A stretch of 64,000 nucleotides of DNA from Chitinophaga rhizophila. Lineage in GTDB: Bacteria; Bacteroidota; Bacteroidia; Chitinophagales; Chitinophagaceae. Location: assembly GCF_019492185.1 (NCBI RefSeq), contig NZ_JAICCF010000003.1, positions 682,001-746,000 of the forward strand. Reading direction: 5' to 3'. Both the position numbers and the translations under genes were made by a program. Every line of letters starts with the position of its first letter. The stretch's first letter is position 1. Positions 18,209 through 29,100 of the stretch are shown here, piece by piece. The notes under the pieces are model-generated. The model searched no databases. It was not told the origin of the DNA and worked only from the letters and a program-made list of their open reading frames with translations.

Positions 18209-20385
18209 GATAGAAGAACCAGACTCATAAGTCTGGTTTTTGTGTTTAGGGCTATAGTTATATCAGATGCCAGAACGCATAAGTAAGGCAATTCCAGAAC
18301 ACACCTCATTGCCCCCCTAAAGTATTGTACATCTGAGATTCATTACTCACTAAAAGGAACAAGACGCCTCGTTATTGCATAGTTGTAATGCTAGTGTTAT
18401 ACCAGTCTCTCGTGAATATTAAGCAGTACATAGCCAACCTCATAGCGCGGCTATCTGATCTATGACAATCTAATTAACGAATGCATATTTGACAACAGTT
18501 GATGTTCCAGGGTTATAATGACTAATTAAGTATTGAAATGTAAGAGGATTATTCACAGAAGTTTTGACTCAAATCATAGTGCATCGTTCATAAAAGTAAC
18601 AGAGTATCTACTCTGCATGTAGCGTCGAAGCCTGTTTGATTAGAAGATTGGCATAGAAAGCAGGATGTTCCCAGCTTTCGTGTAAAGTCAAAGGTATTCG
18701 AGCTGAATAGTTAAGTAGTATCTCTCGCTATGATTCAATGCTCTAACAGGAAGCTATCTAACGATTAAATTTCAATGCCATCATTTAGCTACACATTCAA
18801 TTATCTACAACGGTTCTATTGATTGAAGCAAACTATGAGGGACAGTGTTCTTACTAAGTAACGCTATCAACCTATAACGTTAAGATACTTTCCTGTACGA
18901 ACACTTTAAAGTTCCTGGACAGAATATTGGTATATCCTGAATGTGCCAGTACTAATGTCCTTGAGTCAAAGTGAATTCGAGACACTACATACATAGATAA
19001 GCGTGAATTTCACTTGATCGACACTATGATATGAACAATTGGTATCATAGTTAGCCCTGCTCCAATAATATATCTCACTTTAGCAGCGAGTTAATTATAC
19101 TATTAACGGATTCCCTCTTATTTGTAGATAGACAATTGGATGAACTGAGCTCGAACAAAAAATTGCTCTTCAAAATATCTGATCGGTTTCATTATATCTT
19201 ATCCGTATCATTATAATTATCAACGTATCCGATACAATGATTGCTTTAAGTAATCAATTGGACGTTGCGATAGTTACTATGATTGATTACATAAACTATC
19301 TGCAATTTCAAACCTATGTCAGGAGAGGATATCTAGTTTAATAAGATAGGTGGCAAGGTGTAGTATTAATATATTCTTTACAGGCGCTTAATATTTCTGT
19401 TATCAATGCTAAGCGATATTATCCCTTACAAAGTCGAACTTGCTATAATTGTTACCTTCTGTTACTTTAGGGATATTCCCAAAATGAAACCTACCATACA
19501 TTCATACCTCACCGTAGTATGATATGGGGCGACTATCTCAAGTAAGCTTCTGCAAAGCAAATATATCTTAATGCACAACTATGTCTAAAGGCGATATGTA
19601 GTATTAGCGTTATTGCTGGGGCTAATGAGACACTTAATTGCGGTTTGAGAGCTTTAACACCTTTCCTATTGATATGTCTTGAGTTTAAGGTAATGCTACC
19701 AAGTTTGGGAAAATGCTTTGCTTGGTTATGTTAATAACTATGGTAGGGGCTACCGTTAAGATTCCCAATCACAACTTACTACTCTCGAGAAAAGAAATCG
19801 GCTTGGTAATATTCAGAATAACGAGTCTAAAATACGTCCTGGTTGAATTTAGTAATGTAATTTGTGGAACCATAAGAAAGCAGTACTATCCCTGGATCAA
19901 CTTTGGATATCCTACGTCATGTAGTTGGTACTTCATTTATTTAAGTCGCTTGTCAGTTTTTTATTGCGGCTCATGACAGGTCCAACAATATCGAGCCTTT
20001 AGTTGGGAACATCGAAACATTAGTAGTTCGTATGGGCAACTCCTGATTGATCATGTGTTATTGAGTATCTACTTGCTGGTCTATTAAGATAGCTGAACGC
20101 ATCTGTTAGAAGGAGCTTATCAACAGTCGTAAGAAATCCGGATATCTACGGAAGTGATTATTTATTTAGGGATCTTGATCATACTCCATATTATAAGCAA
20201 GATATAAAAACAAGACTTCTATCCTTCATTTTGACATTATCAATCTTGAGGGTGAATATTTTTATGCAGTCTATATGTCTTTAGCTCAGTTGGGAAACCA
20301 ATCCTCTATCTCACCTTATAGTAACTAAGCCCAGGCATTTGCATTTACTGCTTCACTTTGTATACATTTTTAGAAGTGACCTTGC
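18209..20385. other. 2.2 kb noncoding block between two parS sites
   Basis: No reading frame here looks like a protein; the longest (19713-19976, 87 codons) lacks any family pattern, and I see no tRNA, rRNA or repeat array. A TTATTCACA DnaA-type box is at 18549-18557. A short tRNA D-arm-like string (20279-20295) has no matching remainder. Unlike the array region to the left it has few long A or T runs. Confidence 0.65.
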
Positions 20386-20386
20386 A

Positions 20387-20402
20387 TGTTCCACGTGGAA
20401 CA
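20387..20402. promoter_or_regulatory. parS site 2, upstream of mnmG
   Basis: Second perfect TGTTCCACGTGGAACA, again within an 18-bp palindrome, 2195 bases from the first copy. It ends 21 bases before the mnmG -7 element, so it covers the expected -33 region. Confidence 0.9.
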
Positions 20403-20423
20403 TCACATGTCCTACCTTCTATG

Positions 20424-20431
20424 TACCTTTG
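20424..20431 (+). promoter_or_regulatory. mnmG: -7 promoter element of mnmG
   Basis: TACCTTTG matches TAnnTTTG exactly and lies 21 bases before the chosen ATG (20453), which implies a very short leader and excludes the longer frame starting at 20339. No TTG is seen at -33; that position is next to the parS site. Confidence 0.65.
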
Positions 20432-20452
20432 CATTTCTATTTAAATAAAATT

Positions 20453-22321
20453 ATGTTTCCATCATACGATGTAATTGTAGTAGGCGCCGGACATGCCGGT
20501 TGCGAGGCGGCGGCAGCTGCTGCAAACATGGGATCAAAGGTTCTTTTGATTACTATGAACATGCAGACTATCGCCCAAATGAGTTGTAACCCAGCTATGG
20601 GTGGTATTGCTAAAGGGCAAATAGTGAGAGAGATTGATGCACTCGGTGGATATTCTGGAATCGTAACAGATCAGTCGATGATCCAATTCCGGATGCTAAA
20701 CCGTTCTAAGGGACCTGCTATGTGGAGTCCACGTACACAGAACGATAGAATGTTGTTTGCTACTAAGTGGAGAGAAGCTTTAGAATTTACTCCAAATGTG
20801 GACTTCTACCAAGATATGGTAAAAGGCCTTTTAGTAAAAGACGGACATTGTTATGGAGTAGTTACCGGACTTGGTCACGAGATAAAAGCTAAATCTGTTG
20901 TTCTAACCAATGGTACATTCTTAAATGGTGTAATGCATATAGGGGACAAACAGTTTGGTGGTGGTCGCGTAGCGGAGAAAGCAGCAACTGGTATTACTGA
21001 ACAATTGGTATCTCTTGGCTTTGAAAGTGATAGATTAAAGACAGGTACGCCACCCAGAATAGATGCCAGGAGTCTTGATTATTCTAAAATGGAAGAACAA
21101 CCAGGTGATGATGTGATCACTGGTTTCTCTTACATGGATGTCGAAAAAATAAAACCAGAGCAGCAAAGAAGTTGTCATATCACTTACACAAGTGATAAAG
21201 TACACAACATGCTGAAGACAGGCTTTGATAGATCACCCATGTTCCAGGGTAGGATACAAGGCGTCGGTCCAAGATATTGCCCCAGTATAGAAGATAAGAT
21301 AAACCGTTTTGCAGAAAGAGACAGACATCAATTGTTCGTAGAACCGGAAGGTTGGAATACTGTTGAAATCTATGTAAACGGATTTTCTACTTCTCTGCCA
21401 GAAGATGTACAATATAAGGCGTTACAATTAGTACCTGGATTTGAGAACGTAAAAATGTTCCGTCCAGGATACGCTATTGAATATGATTACTTCCCACCAA
21501 CACAGCTGCAATTTTCTCTGGAAACCAAACATATTCAGAATCTATTCTTCGCAGGACAAATTAATGGAACTACAGGTTATGAGGAAGCTGCCTGTCAGGG
21601 TCTTATGGCAGGTATTAATGCACACCTGAAAGCAACAGGTCAGGCACCATTTGTTTTGAAAAGGAGCGAGGCATATATTGGAGTATTGATCGATGACCTA
21701 ATTAACAAAGGCACAGATGAGCCCTATAGAATGTTCACTTCAAGAGCAGAATTTAGAACATTGTTGCGGCAGGATAATGCAGATCTGCGTTTGACAGAAA
21801 AGAGCTTTGAGATGGGACTAGCTAGACAAACCAGATTAGATAAGGTGATTGTTAAGAAGGAAGGTGTAGAAAAGATTAAGACTATCCTCAAAGAATTACC
21901 AATCGATCCTGAGGAGATTAATCATCTGCTGGCTGAGAAAAATACTTCGCCTTTACCTCAACGTATGCGTGCTTACCAGATATTGTTACGTCCAACGATG
22001 GATATATTCTCAATGAAGAATGGCGTAAATAAAATAGGAAAGGCACTAGCTGAATTTGCAGATGAAGTACTTGAACAGGCAGAAATACAAATCAAGTACG
22101 AAGTATACATAGAAAAGGAGAATGATCTTGTAAAAAGAATGAGCCAGATGGAGGACTTGCTAATTCCGGATGGATTCGACTATACTAAACTGGTTTCTTT
22201 AAGTGCAGAAGCCAGACAGAAATTTAATAAGATCCGTCCCCGTACCCTCGGACAAGCCAGTAGAATTAGTGGCGTTAATCCAAGTGATGTACAGATCCTG
22301 ATGGTATACATGGGAAGATAG
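20453..22321 (+). CDS. mnmG: tRNA uridine-5-carboxymethylaminomethyl modification enzyme MnmG (GidA)
   Basis: FAD-dependent enzyme (622 residues from this start) that with MnmE installs the carboxymethylaminomethyl group on U34 of certain tRNAs. The N-terminal dinucleotide-binding motif VVGAGHAGCEAA directly follows the start; CNPAMGGIAKGQIVREIDALGG and the GTPPRID, YCPSIEDK and GINAHL blocks are diagnostic, and the C-terminal GidA-associated domain is complete. A 38-codon upstream extension exists in frame but would contain the parS site and the promoter, so the ATG at 20453 is chosen. gidA is a classic marker gene of origin regions. A strong terminator follows. Confidence 0.97.
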   Translation: MFPSYDVIVVGAGHAGCEAAAAAANMGSKVLLITMNMQTIAQMSCNPAMGGIAKGQIVREIDALGGYSGIVTDQSMIQFRMLNRSKGPAMWSPRTQNDRMLFATKWREALEFTPNVDFYQDMVKGLLVKDGHCYGVVTGLGHEIKAKSVVLTNGTFLNGVMHIGDKQFGGGRVAEKAATGITEQLVSLGFESDRLKTGTPPRIDARSLDYSKMEEQPGDDVITGFSYMDVEKIKPEQQRSCHITYTSDKVHNMLKTGFDRSPMFQGRIQGVGPRYCPSIEDKINRFAERDRHQLFVEPEGWNTVEIYVNGFSTSLPEDVQYKALQLVPGFENVKMFRPGYAIEYDYFPPTQLQFSLETKHIQNLFFAGQINGTTGYEEAACQGLMAGINAHLKATGQAPFVLKRSEAYIGVLIDDLINKGTDEPYRMFTSRAEFRTLLRQDNADLRLTEKSFEMGLARQTRLDKVIVKKEGVEKIKTILKELPIDPEEINHLLAEKNTSPLPQRMRAYQILLRPTMDIFSMKNGVNKIGKALAEFADEVLEQAEIQIKYEVYIEKENDLVKRMSQMEDLLIPDGFDYTKLVSLSAEARQKFNKIRPRTLGQASRISGVNPSDVQILMVYMGR

Positions 22322-22344
22322 TAACTACTACATTGGATAAAAAT

Positions 22345-22380
22345 AAAAATACATGCTTATTACGGGCATGTATTTTTTTT
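22345..22380 (+). terminator. mnmG: Terminator of mnmG
   Basis: Arms AAAAATACATGC (22345-22356) and GCATGTATTTTT (22366-22377) form a 12-bp stem followed by more T residues. Confidence 0.88.
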
Positions 22381-22949
22381 GTCTATATTCGTTAACGACC
22401 GGAATATCCTTGACCCTGATTAACAGATGTGATAAAGATTGAACCTATGACTCAACCGGAACTGATTTCATCCAAAAGAAATTTCTAAAGAAGCAGGCAG
22501 AAATTTGTTCATTCCACTGATACATTTAATTAGTGCATCTATGAATTTATTCACCACCCGATTTCCTGGAAACTTTATCTAACTAATACTAATACGGAAC
22601 ATCATGTTGACTGTTATATTAATGACAGCGCATGTGCCATTATAATATTTTGATGAATCAAAATTCATCTCACGATAAAAGTTAAGGTTAAATTAGAAGT
22701 AAATAGCTCCCGGACCGTGTCTTCGGACTGGGCTTTTTCATCATTTCTAATAAGCAATTGATTTTCAATCAATTATTATTTTCAACGCTTATTTACCATT
22801 GACTTTATTAGAGGCTTAAATTTCAACGATCTATTGATAGGCATAGGTATTGGTCCAAACTACAGGTATTCGCCTAAATAAGTACTTAAAACGCGTTTTA
22901 TACTTAATTGCTTATTTAGTAACTTGTTTTTACACAAAAGGCACAGTAT
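22381..22949. other. Noncoding gap before the lactonase gene
   Basis: About 570 bases without a supported gene. A weak hairpin with trailing T-run (22707-22740, AGCTC...GGGCTTTTT) could end an unseen short transcript. A small frame starting at 22850 is only the out-of-frame shadow of the next gene's start. Confidence 0.5.
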
Positions 22950-24080
22950 ATGTTAAATACCTTACTTACTTGCACCGCTTTATCAATTACGACTATGTTA
23001 TCAGCACAAACAGATACGACAAAAGAGAAATTTTTATTGGTGGGAACTTACACCAAAAATGCAGAGGAAGGTATCAATGTATATGCATTTAACACAACTA
23101 CAGGTACCTTACGTTACGTAAGCACGGCTAAAGATGTGAATAATCCATCTTACCTGGTAATTGCTCCTGATCATCAGCATGTATATGCTGTAAACGAGAA
23201 TGATGAAGGAGGTGTTAGTGCCTTTGAATGGGATACAACAACAGGCAATCTCACTTTTCTCAATAAACAACCATCAGGAGGAGCAGCACCTTGCTACATC
23301 TCAACTGATGAAGAAGGAAAGTATGTTATTGTTGGTAACTATGGTGGAGGCAGTTTATCAGTTTTACCAATAAAAAAAGATGGTAAGGTAGAAGCCCCTG
23401 TACAAACAATTGAGCATACTGGCACCGGTCCAAATAAAGAGCGACAAGAGAAACCACATGTACATTGTGTGGTATTTGGGCCCGATAAGAAAAACTTGTA
23501 TGTCTCTGACCTGGGAATAGACCAGGTGGTTATCTACAATTATAAACAAGGTGATGTATTACCGCTTGTTCCTGCAGATACTGGCCACGCCGCCTTAGCG
23601 CCTGGAGCAGGCCCTCGGCATATTACTTTTCACCCGAATGGTAAGTGGGCATATGTTATTCATGAACTGGACGGTAAGGTAACCGCTTTCAACTATGTCA
23701 GAGGACGCCTTGTTCCATTTCAGACGATAACTACATTATCTGCAAAATATAAGGGTCCGATCTCAGGCGCTGATATTCACATTTCCCCGGATGGTAAATT
23801 TTTATATGCCTCCAATAGGGACAAGTTGAATAATATTGCTATCTACAGCATTGATCGTAAAACAGGTAGACTAGAGAAAAAAGGAGAACAACCTTCAGGT
23901 GGAAAATCACCGCGCAACTTTATGATAGACCCCGAAGGCAACTATTTATTAGTGGCTAATCAGAACACAGATAATGTAGTAGTGTTCAAAAGGAATAAAC
24001 TGACAGGACTACTGAAACCAACTGGTCAGGAGATCAAAGTACCTAAACCAGTTTGCCTGAAAATGATTGGAACGAATTAA
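22950..24080 (+). CDS. Secreted beta-propeller lactonase family protein (6-phosphogluconolactonase-like)
   Basis: A 376-residue seven-bladed beta-propeller of the lactonase/Pgl (YbhE) family. The N-terminus is a signal peptide (hydrophobic run ending LSAQ, cleavage near residue 20), so it acts in the periplasm or outside, unlike cytoplasmic E. coli Pgl. Family blocks include FLLVGTYTK, GGAAPCYISTDEEGKYVIVGNYGGGSLSVLPI, KPHVHCVVFGPDKKNLYVSDLGIDQV, GAGPRHITFHPNGKWAYVIHEL and PRNFMIDPEGNYLLVANQNTDNV. Similar exported proteins hydrolyse various sugar lactones; the natural substrate is unknown. The acidic small gene follows after 67 bases. Confidence 0.92.
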   Translation: MLNTLLTCTALSITTMLSAQTDTTKEKFLLVGTYTKNAEEGINVYAFNTTTGTLRYVSTAKDVNNPSYLVIAPDHQHVYAVNENDEGGVSAFEWDTTTGNLTFLNKQPSGGAAPCYISTDEEGKYVIVGNYGGGSLSVLPIKKDGKVEAPVQTIEHTGTGPNKERQEKPHVHCVVFGPDKKNLYVSDLGIDQVVIYNYKQGDVLPLVPADTGHAALAPGAGPRHITFHPNGKWAYVIHELDGKVTAFNYVRGRLVPFQTITTLSAKYKGPISGADIHISPDGKFLYASNRDKLNNIAIYSIDRKTGRLEKKGEQPSGGKSPRNFMIDPEGNYLLVANQNTDNVVVFKRNKLTGLLKPTGQEIKVPKPVCLKMIGTN

Positions 24081-24147
24081 CATTTACTGTGGAATAACTG
24101 GTATCTGATTGGCATAACTTTTTCAGAAAAATTTAAAACGAAAGATT

Positions 24148-24489
24148 ATGAAAAAGAAAGCAGAACAACCAACAGATAAGAAATCAGAATTGAATGAAGA
24201 TGAGAAGTTTCCTGGCTACCCTGTGTATCCAGCAACTGAAGATATCACATATAGGAGTGAACAGGAAGATCTCGACATCGAGAAAGTAACACGATCAGCA
24301 AGAATCAATAATGAATTGGCGAAAGAGTCTTCTGTTGACTCATCAACGCTGGATGAAGGTCTTGATGTACCGGGCGCAGAGCTTGATGATAACAATGAAG
24401 TGATTGGCGAAGAAGATGAAGAGAACAACTATTATAGTCTTGGCGGAGACAGGCATGAAAGTTTGGATGAAGATAATGATCAGTCATAA
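24148..24489 (+). CDS. Small acidic Bacteroidota-conserved protein (FPGYP / LDVPGAELDD / YYSLGGD)
   Basis: A 113-residue, strongly acidic and probably disordered protein. It has three islands that I recall from similar hypothetical proteins in many Bacteroidota: FPGYPVYPATEDI near the N-terminus, LDVPGAELDDNNEVIGEEDEENN, and NYYSLGGD near the end. It begins with a Lys-rich patch (MKKKAEQ). No signal, helix or enzyme motif. Function unknown; the fixed islands suggest binding peptides. It is downstream of and codirectional with the lactonase and converges on cardiolipin synthase, 16 bases away. Confidence 0.85.
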   Translation: MKKKAEQPTDKKSELNEDEKFPGYPVYPATEDITYRSEQEDLDIEKVTRSARINNELAKESSVDSSTLDEGLDVPGAELDDNNEVIGEEDEENNYYSLGGDRHESLDEDNDQS

Positions 24490-24505
24490 TCTTACAGCGC
24501 CGATA

Positions 24506-25984
24506 TTATAATAGTGGAGTCAGTAATCTGCACACTGCATCTATAAACTTTTGCCAAACGGAACGATTCTTCCAGGAACGACGGTCTATATGAACTGAAT
24601 CCTGTAAGTCTTGCTCAAATGCAGCATTAAGTTTGCTTACCAGTGGCTTGTCGTATACAACTACAGCAATTTCGCTATTCAGATAAAAGCTGCGGTAGTC
24701 AAGGTTTACAGAACCTACAATCGCGAGGTTATCATCAATAGAAATTGACTTTGCGTGAATAAAACCTTTCTGATAGAAATATACTTTCACACCTGCATCC
24801 AACATGGATTTGATATAAGATTGCGCAGCGTGTTGTACAAAGAATGAATCACCTCTATATGGTAAAATAAGCTGCACCGTCTTTCCGGATAGTGCAGCCA
24901 TTTGCAGTGCTGTTAATATCTGTTCATTTGGAATAAAATATGGATTGCTGATGCGGATAGAACGTCTTGCATTATTAATAGCCATCAGTATTGTCTGCAT
25001 AGCCATAGGGAACTCTGAATCAGGACCGCTCGCAACAACGTCAACAAAACAATTTTCCTGTAACGCCGAACGGTGAAAGTAAGGTGGACCAAATGTAAAT
25101 GTCTGTTTACTGCAATACCTGTAACTCATCATAAACTGCAGCTGTAACATATTCACCACATCTCCCTCCAGTTTCAGATGTGTATCTCTCCAAAAAACTT
25201 CATGCTTTGCGTTGTTAAGATAACGGTCATCCATATTGATACCACCAGTAAATCCAACCTCCCCATCTATTACTATTATCTTTCTGTGATTGCGGTAATT
25301 TGCATTCAGATAGAAGTTAATAAGCACGGGAGAAAATGAAAATACTTCTGCACCATTCTCCTCAAGCATATCAGGTATATCACCAATATTATCGCTGCCC
25401 AGATCATCATAAATAAACCTGACTTCGATTCCTTCCTTTAGCTTCTCAACTAGTATCTCAGCAATAGCATTACCAACGTCGTCAGCAGCGAAAATGTAAT
25501 ATTCAATATGTATGTGATGACGGGCTGCTTTAAGCGCCTCCATTACAGCAGGAAACTTCTCCTCACCATTTAATAAAAGCTCAACACGATTGTCACTGGA
25601 CAGTACAGAATGCCTAGTATTTAACAGCATGGCCGAGATCTCCTGCTTACTGGCAACTAGTTTCCTTAGTTGTAATTGTGTCTGTTCTATCTCCTGACGT
25701 TGCGATTCAAAATACCGTAACATCAGTGTTTCATCTTTACTACCTTTCAGCGTGAACCGTCGCTTCTTTCGTAGATCCCTGCCCAGATAATAATAGACGA
25801 CTAATCCCAGTATGGGAACAAAGACCAGCAACATGATATATGCCATTGCCTTAACCGGATTCCGGTTTTCCAGCAAAATTGTTCCTACCACCCCAATGAA
25901 TGATAAAGAGATCAGCACATAGCCAATAATTTTCAGTGCGATGTGCCAGTTTGTACCCCAGAGAAAATATAAAGCCTGATACAC
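24506..25984 (-). CDS. cls: Cardiolipin synthase (phospholipase D family)
   Basis: Inner-membrane enzyme (492 residues) that condenses two phosphatidylglycerols into cardiolipin and glycerol. Two N-terminal membrane helices (about residues 15-37 and 46-67, PLDc_N region) are followed by two PLD catalytic motifs: NHRKIIVIDG...GFTGGIN near residue 235 and HAKSISIDDNLAIVGSVNLDYRS near residue 415, both with the HxK(x4)D core. Length and layout match the ClsA type. Divergent from the DUF4011 gene over 117 bases. Confidence 0.95.
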   Translation of the reverse strand: MYQALYFLWGTNWHIALKIIGYVLISLSFIGVVGTILLENRNPVKAMAYIMLLVFVPILGLVVYYYLGRDLRKKRRFTLKGSKDETLMLRYFESQRQEIEQTQLQLRKLVASKQEISAMLLNTRHSVLSSDNRVELLLNGEEKFPAVMEALKAARHHIHIEYYIFAADDVGNAIAEILVEKLKEGIEVRFIYDDLGSDNIGDIPDMLEENGAEVFSFSPVLINFYLNANYRNHRKIIVIDGEVGFTGGINMDDRYLNNAKHEVFWRDTHLKLEGDVVNMLQLQFMMSYRYCSKQTFTFGPPYFHRSALQENCFVDVVASGPDSEFPMAMQTILMAINNARRSIRISNPYFIPNEQILTALQMAALSGKTVQLILPYRGDSFFVQHAAQSYIKSMLDAGVKVYFYQKGFIHAKSISIDDNLAIVGSVNLDYRSFYLNSEIAVVVYDKPLVSKLNAAFEQDLQDSVHIDRRSWKNRSVWQKFIDAVCRLLTPLL

Positions 25985-26101
25985 GGAAATGTTAAATAGT
26001 TATGTCAATAAAGGTAATAGTAATATTATTAGAATAAATTATAGTCAATAATCGTTCTTAACATAAATTATCGTTTTTTTTGTTTCTACAACGAACTGTA
26101 C

Positions 26102-29100
26102 ATGAAGGAATCAATCCTTATTAAGCTGGAAGCCTCCCGCCGGGAATTACTGGATCTGGGATTACGTAACCCCTTGTTGAATTACCGTTTGCCCGTTAGT
26201 CGTGGAGTACACATTGAACAAGAGAATACCACCAATATTTATGAAGTATTGGTGAAGCAGGGTAAAGCAATGACTTTTCTGCCTAAAACAGATGTAAAAG
26301 AGAAAAAGGAACTATTAGAAAGTGAGACAGCTGTTTCTGAACCAGAAGAGGTCACACATAGCACCCGCTTGCAAACAACTGAAACGGCAACTGCCTTACA
26401 AGACAGATTGTTGAATACGTATTATGCTGCAAGAACCAGCCTGGAAGAGCAAGGTGTAAACATTCTTTTTCTGACATTGGGGATGTTGAAATGGTATGAG
26501 AAGGATAATGGAAAGGAAGCGCGTTATGCACCGTTGATATTGATACCTGTTTCACTCGAACGTTCCAGTGCAAGAGAAAAATTTCGTTTGCGCTATACGG
26601 GTAGTGATACCGAGATGAATCTAAGTTTGCAGACCAAGATCAAAGCTGAATACGGAATTATGCTGCCTGATATGCCGGAAGGTGATGAATTGCCTGTAAT
26701 TGATTACATGCAGGACGTAGCAGAATCTATACATGGTATGGATGGATGGGAAGTGATTACTGATGCTGTTGAACTGGGATTCTTCTCTTTTGGTAAATTA
26801 ATGCTGTATCATGATCTTGATAGTGACGGATGGCCTGTAGATGAACAACCGGTAGATCATCCTGTATTGCAAAGCTTATTTGGAGATGGCTTTAAAGATG
26901 GTGCGCCAGATATTGCGGAAGATGCATTCATTGATACAGAAACAAATGCACATGAATTACACCAGGTAGTCGATGCAGATGGCTCCCAATTATTGGCAAT
27001 GCTTGCTGTACAGGAAGGACGCAATCTTGTAATACAAGGTCCGCCAGGTACAGGTAAATCGCAGACGATTACCAACCTCATTGCAAACGCAATAGGTGAG
27101 GGGAAGAAAGTACTGTTTGTTGCAGAGAAAATGGCTGCGCTTGAAGTAGTTAAGCGTAGACTCGACAGTATACAACTAGGTGATGCATGCCTCGAGTTAC
27201 ATAGCCACAAAGCCAATAAAAAGGAATTACATCAGGAATTAAGGAAAACACTTGAACTACGTAAGCCTGCGATATTACAATTGCAACAGGAAGTTACGCT
27301 ATTGAATGATTATCGTCTGGAGTTAAACAACTATAGTATTGCGGTTAACACACCGGTTGGTGAAAGTGGTATTACGCCTCAGCAACTGATGGGTTACCTG
27401 TTGCAACTGAAAGAACAATTTCCGGATATTACTTTGCCACGGATCGCTATTGCAGATATCGACAGATGGAATGCATTACAAATGCAACGTGCAGAAGCGA
27501 TGGCAATAAGGATTGAACATCGTCTGAAGGAGACAGGTATTCCCTCCACTTTATTGTTCTGGGGTATAGGACTAACCATACTAGTTCCTGCAGAACAGGA
27601 ACGACTGATTCCTTTATTGCAAAAAGCGCTGGATACTACAACATCTCTTCAACATGAAAGTGCAATAATAGCAGGACATGTAGGATTGCCAATGCCATTG
27701 AACAGAAAGGCCAGTATGAATCTATCTTTCTTTATGCAGCTGGCATCGGTACGTCCTGATATCACTGGTGTACAACTTAGACATCCTGCATGGTTACAAC
27801 AACAGGAAGATATTAAAGAACTGTTGCAGACGGGAAAGCGTTTACGTCAGATCCGTCAGGCATATGATGCTATCTTGATCCCGGAAGCATGGGATCAGCA
27901 GGTGCTGGAAATAAGACAAAACTTACTTGCCTATGGTGATAAGTGGTATAAATTCCTGAAAGGTGATTATAACAAAACTAACCGTCAACTGGCCGCTTTA
28001 TGTAAGACCGGCGCACCAGATGATCTTGCGGGAAAGCTAGCCTGTGTAGATGCCATACTTGAGGCAAGAAGACTTGAGAAACAGCTTCAGGAACAGGAAG
28101 CACTGGCAAAGGAATTATTCCCTCAACGCTGGCAGAAAGGCTTTTCCAATTGGGAAGTACTTGAAACAATTACCAACTATATTACCGAGGTACATAAACA
28201 GATTAGCTATGGCACATGTTCGGTTGTCATATTTGATTACCTCGAAAAAAATGAGCCTGTTGATGTTGCAAAGAAATACTACGATGTGCTCATCAGAAAT
28301 CTTCAGCAGCAAGGTACTGCCATTGATGCAGTAGTCAGTGTATTTGCGTTAAATGAGCAGCGCAGATTTAAAGATGTTACGCCGCTGTTGCATCGTGCAT
28401 ATGAAGAGCAATTGGTAATGATGCAGTCCTGGATAGATGGACTACCTGATATACATCATGCTATCTCGTGGAATAACCTGGAAGACACTGCTAAGTCAGA
28501 AGGTTTACAAACGCTTACAGATGCTGTTGCCTACTGGCCTGACGCAGTAACTGCTTTGAAAGCCGCATTACAAAAAACATGGTATGAATATCTGTGGGAG
28601 CAGGCTTTGCTAACACATGCTTCAATCAGAAAGTTTGAACGTGCAAGCCATGAAGCTGCTGTTAAACAGTTCGTAAAATTAGATACACTCAATCTCCAAT
28701 ATAACAGAGCGCGGGCTGCATTAAAACATTATGAGGGTATTCCTCCTTTGGAGGCTGGTGGCCAGGTGAATGTATTACGAACTGAGTTTAACAAAAAGGC
28801 AAGGCATATGCCTATACGCAAACTCATGCAGGCTGCTGGATTAGCAATACAAGCTATCAAGCCTGTCTTCATGATGAGCCCTCTTTCTATTGCAAACTTT
28901 CTGCCTCCCGGATCATTACAATTTGACTTGGTAATATTTGATGAGGCTAGTCAGGTCAGACCAGTAGATGCAATCGGCGCATTGCTTCGAGGAAAGCAGT
29001 TAGTCGTTGTTGGTGACAGTAAACAATTACCTCCCAGTAGTTTCTTTGATTCATTATTAAAGGAAGTTGATGATGATGAGAATGTAACAGCAGACATGCC

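Noticed and set aside
19713..19976. 87-codon frame in the inter-parS block
   Set aside because: No recognisable pattern, no promoter element or ribosome site, length expected by chance in 2.2 kb.
20279..20300. tRNA-like string (TTTAGCTCAGTTGGG)
   Set aside because: Resembles a D-arm, but no anticodon arm, T-arm or acceptor stem follows.
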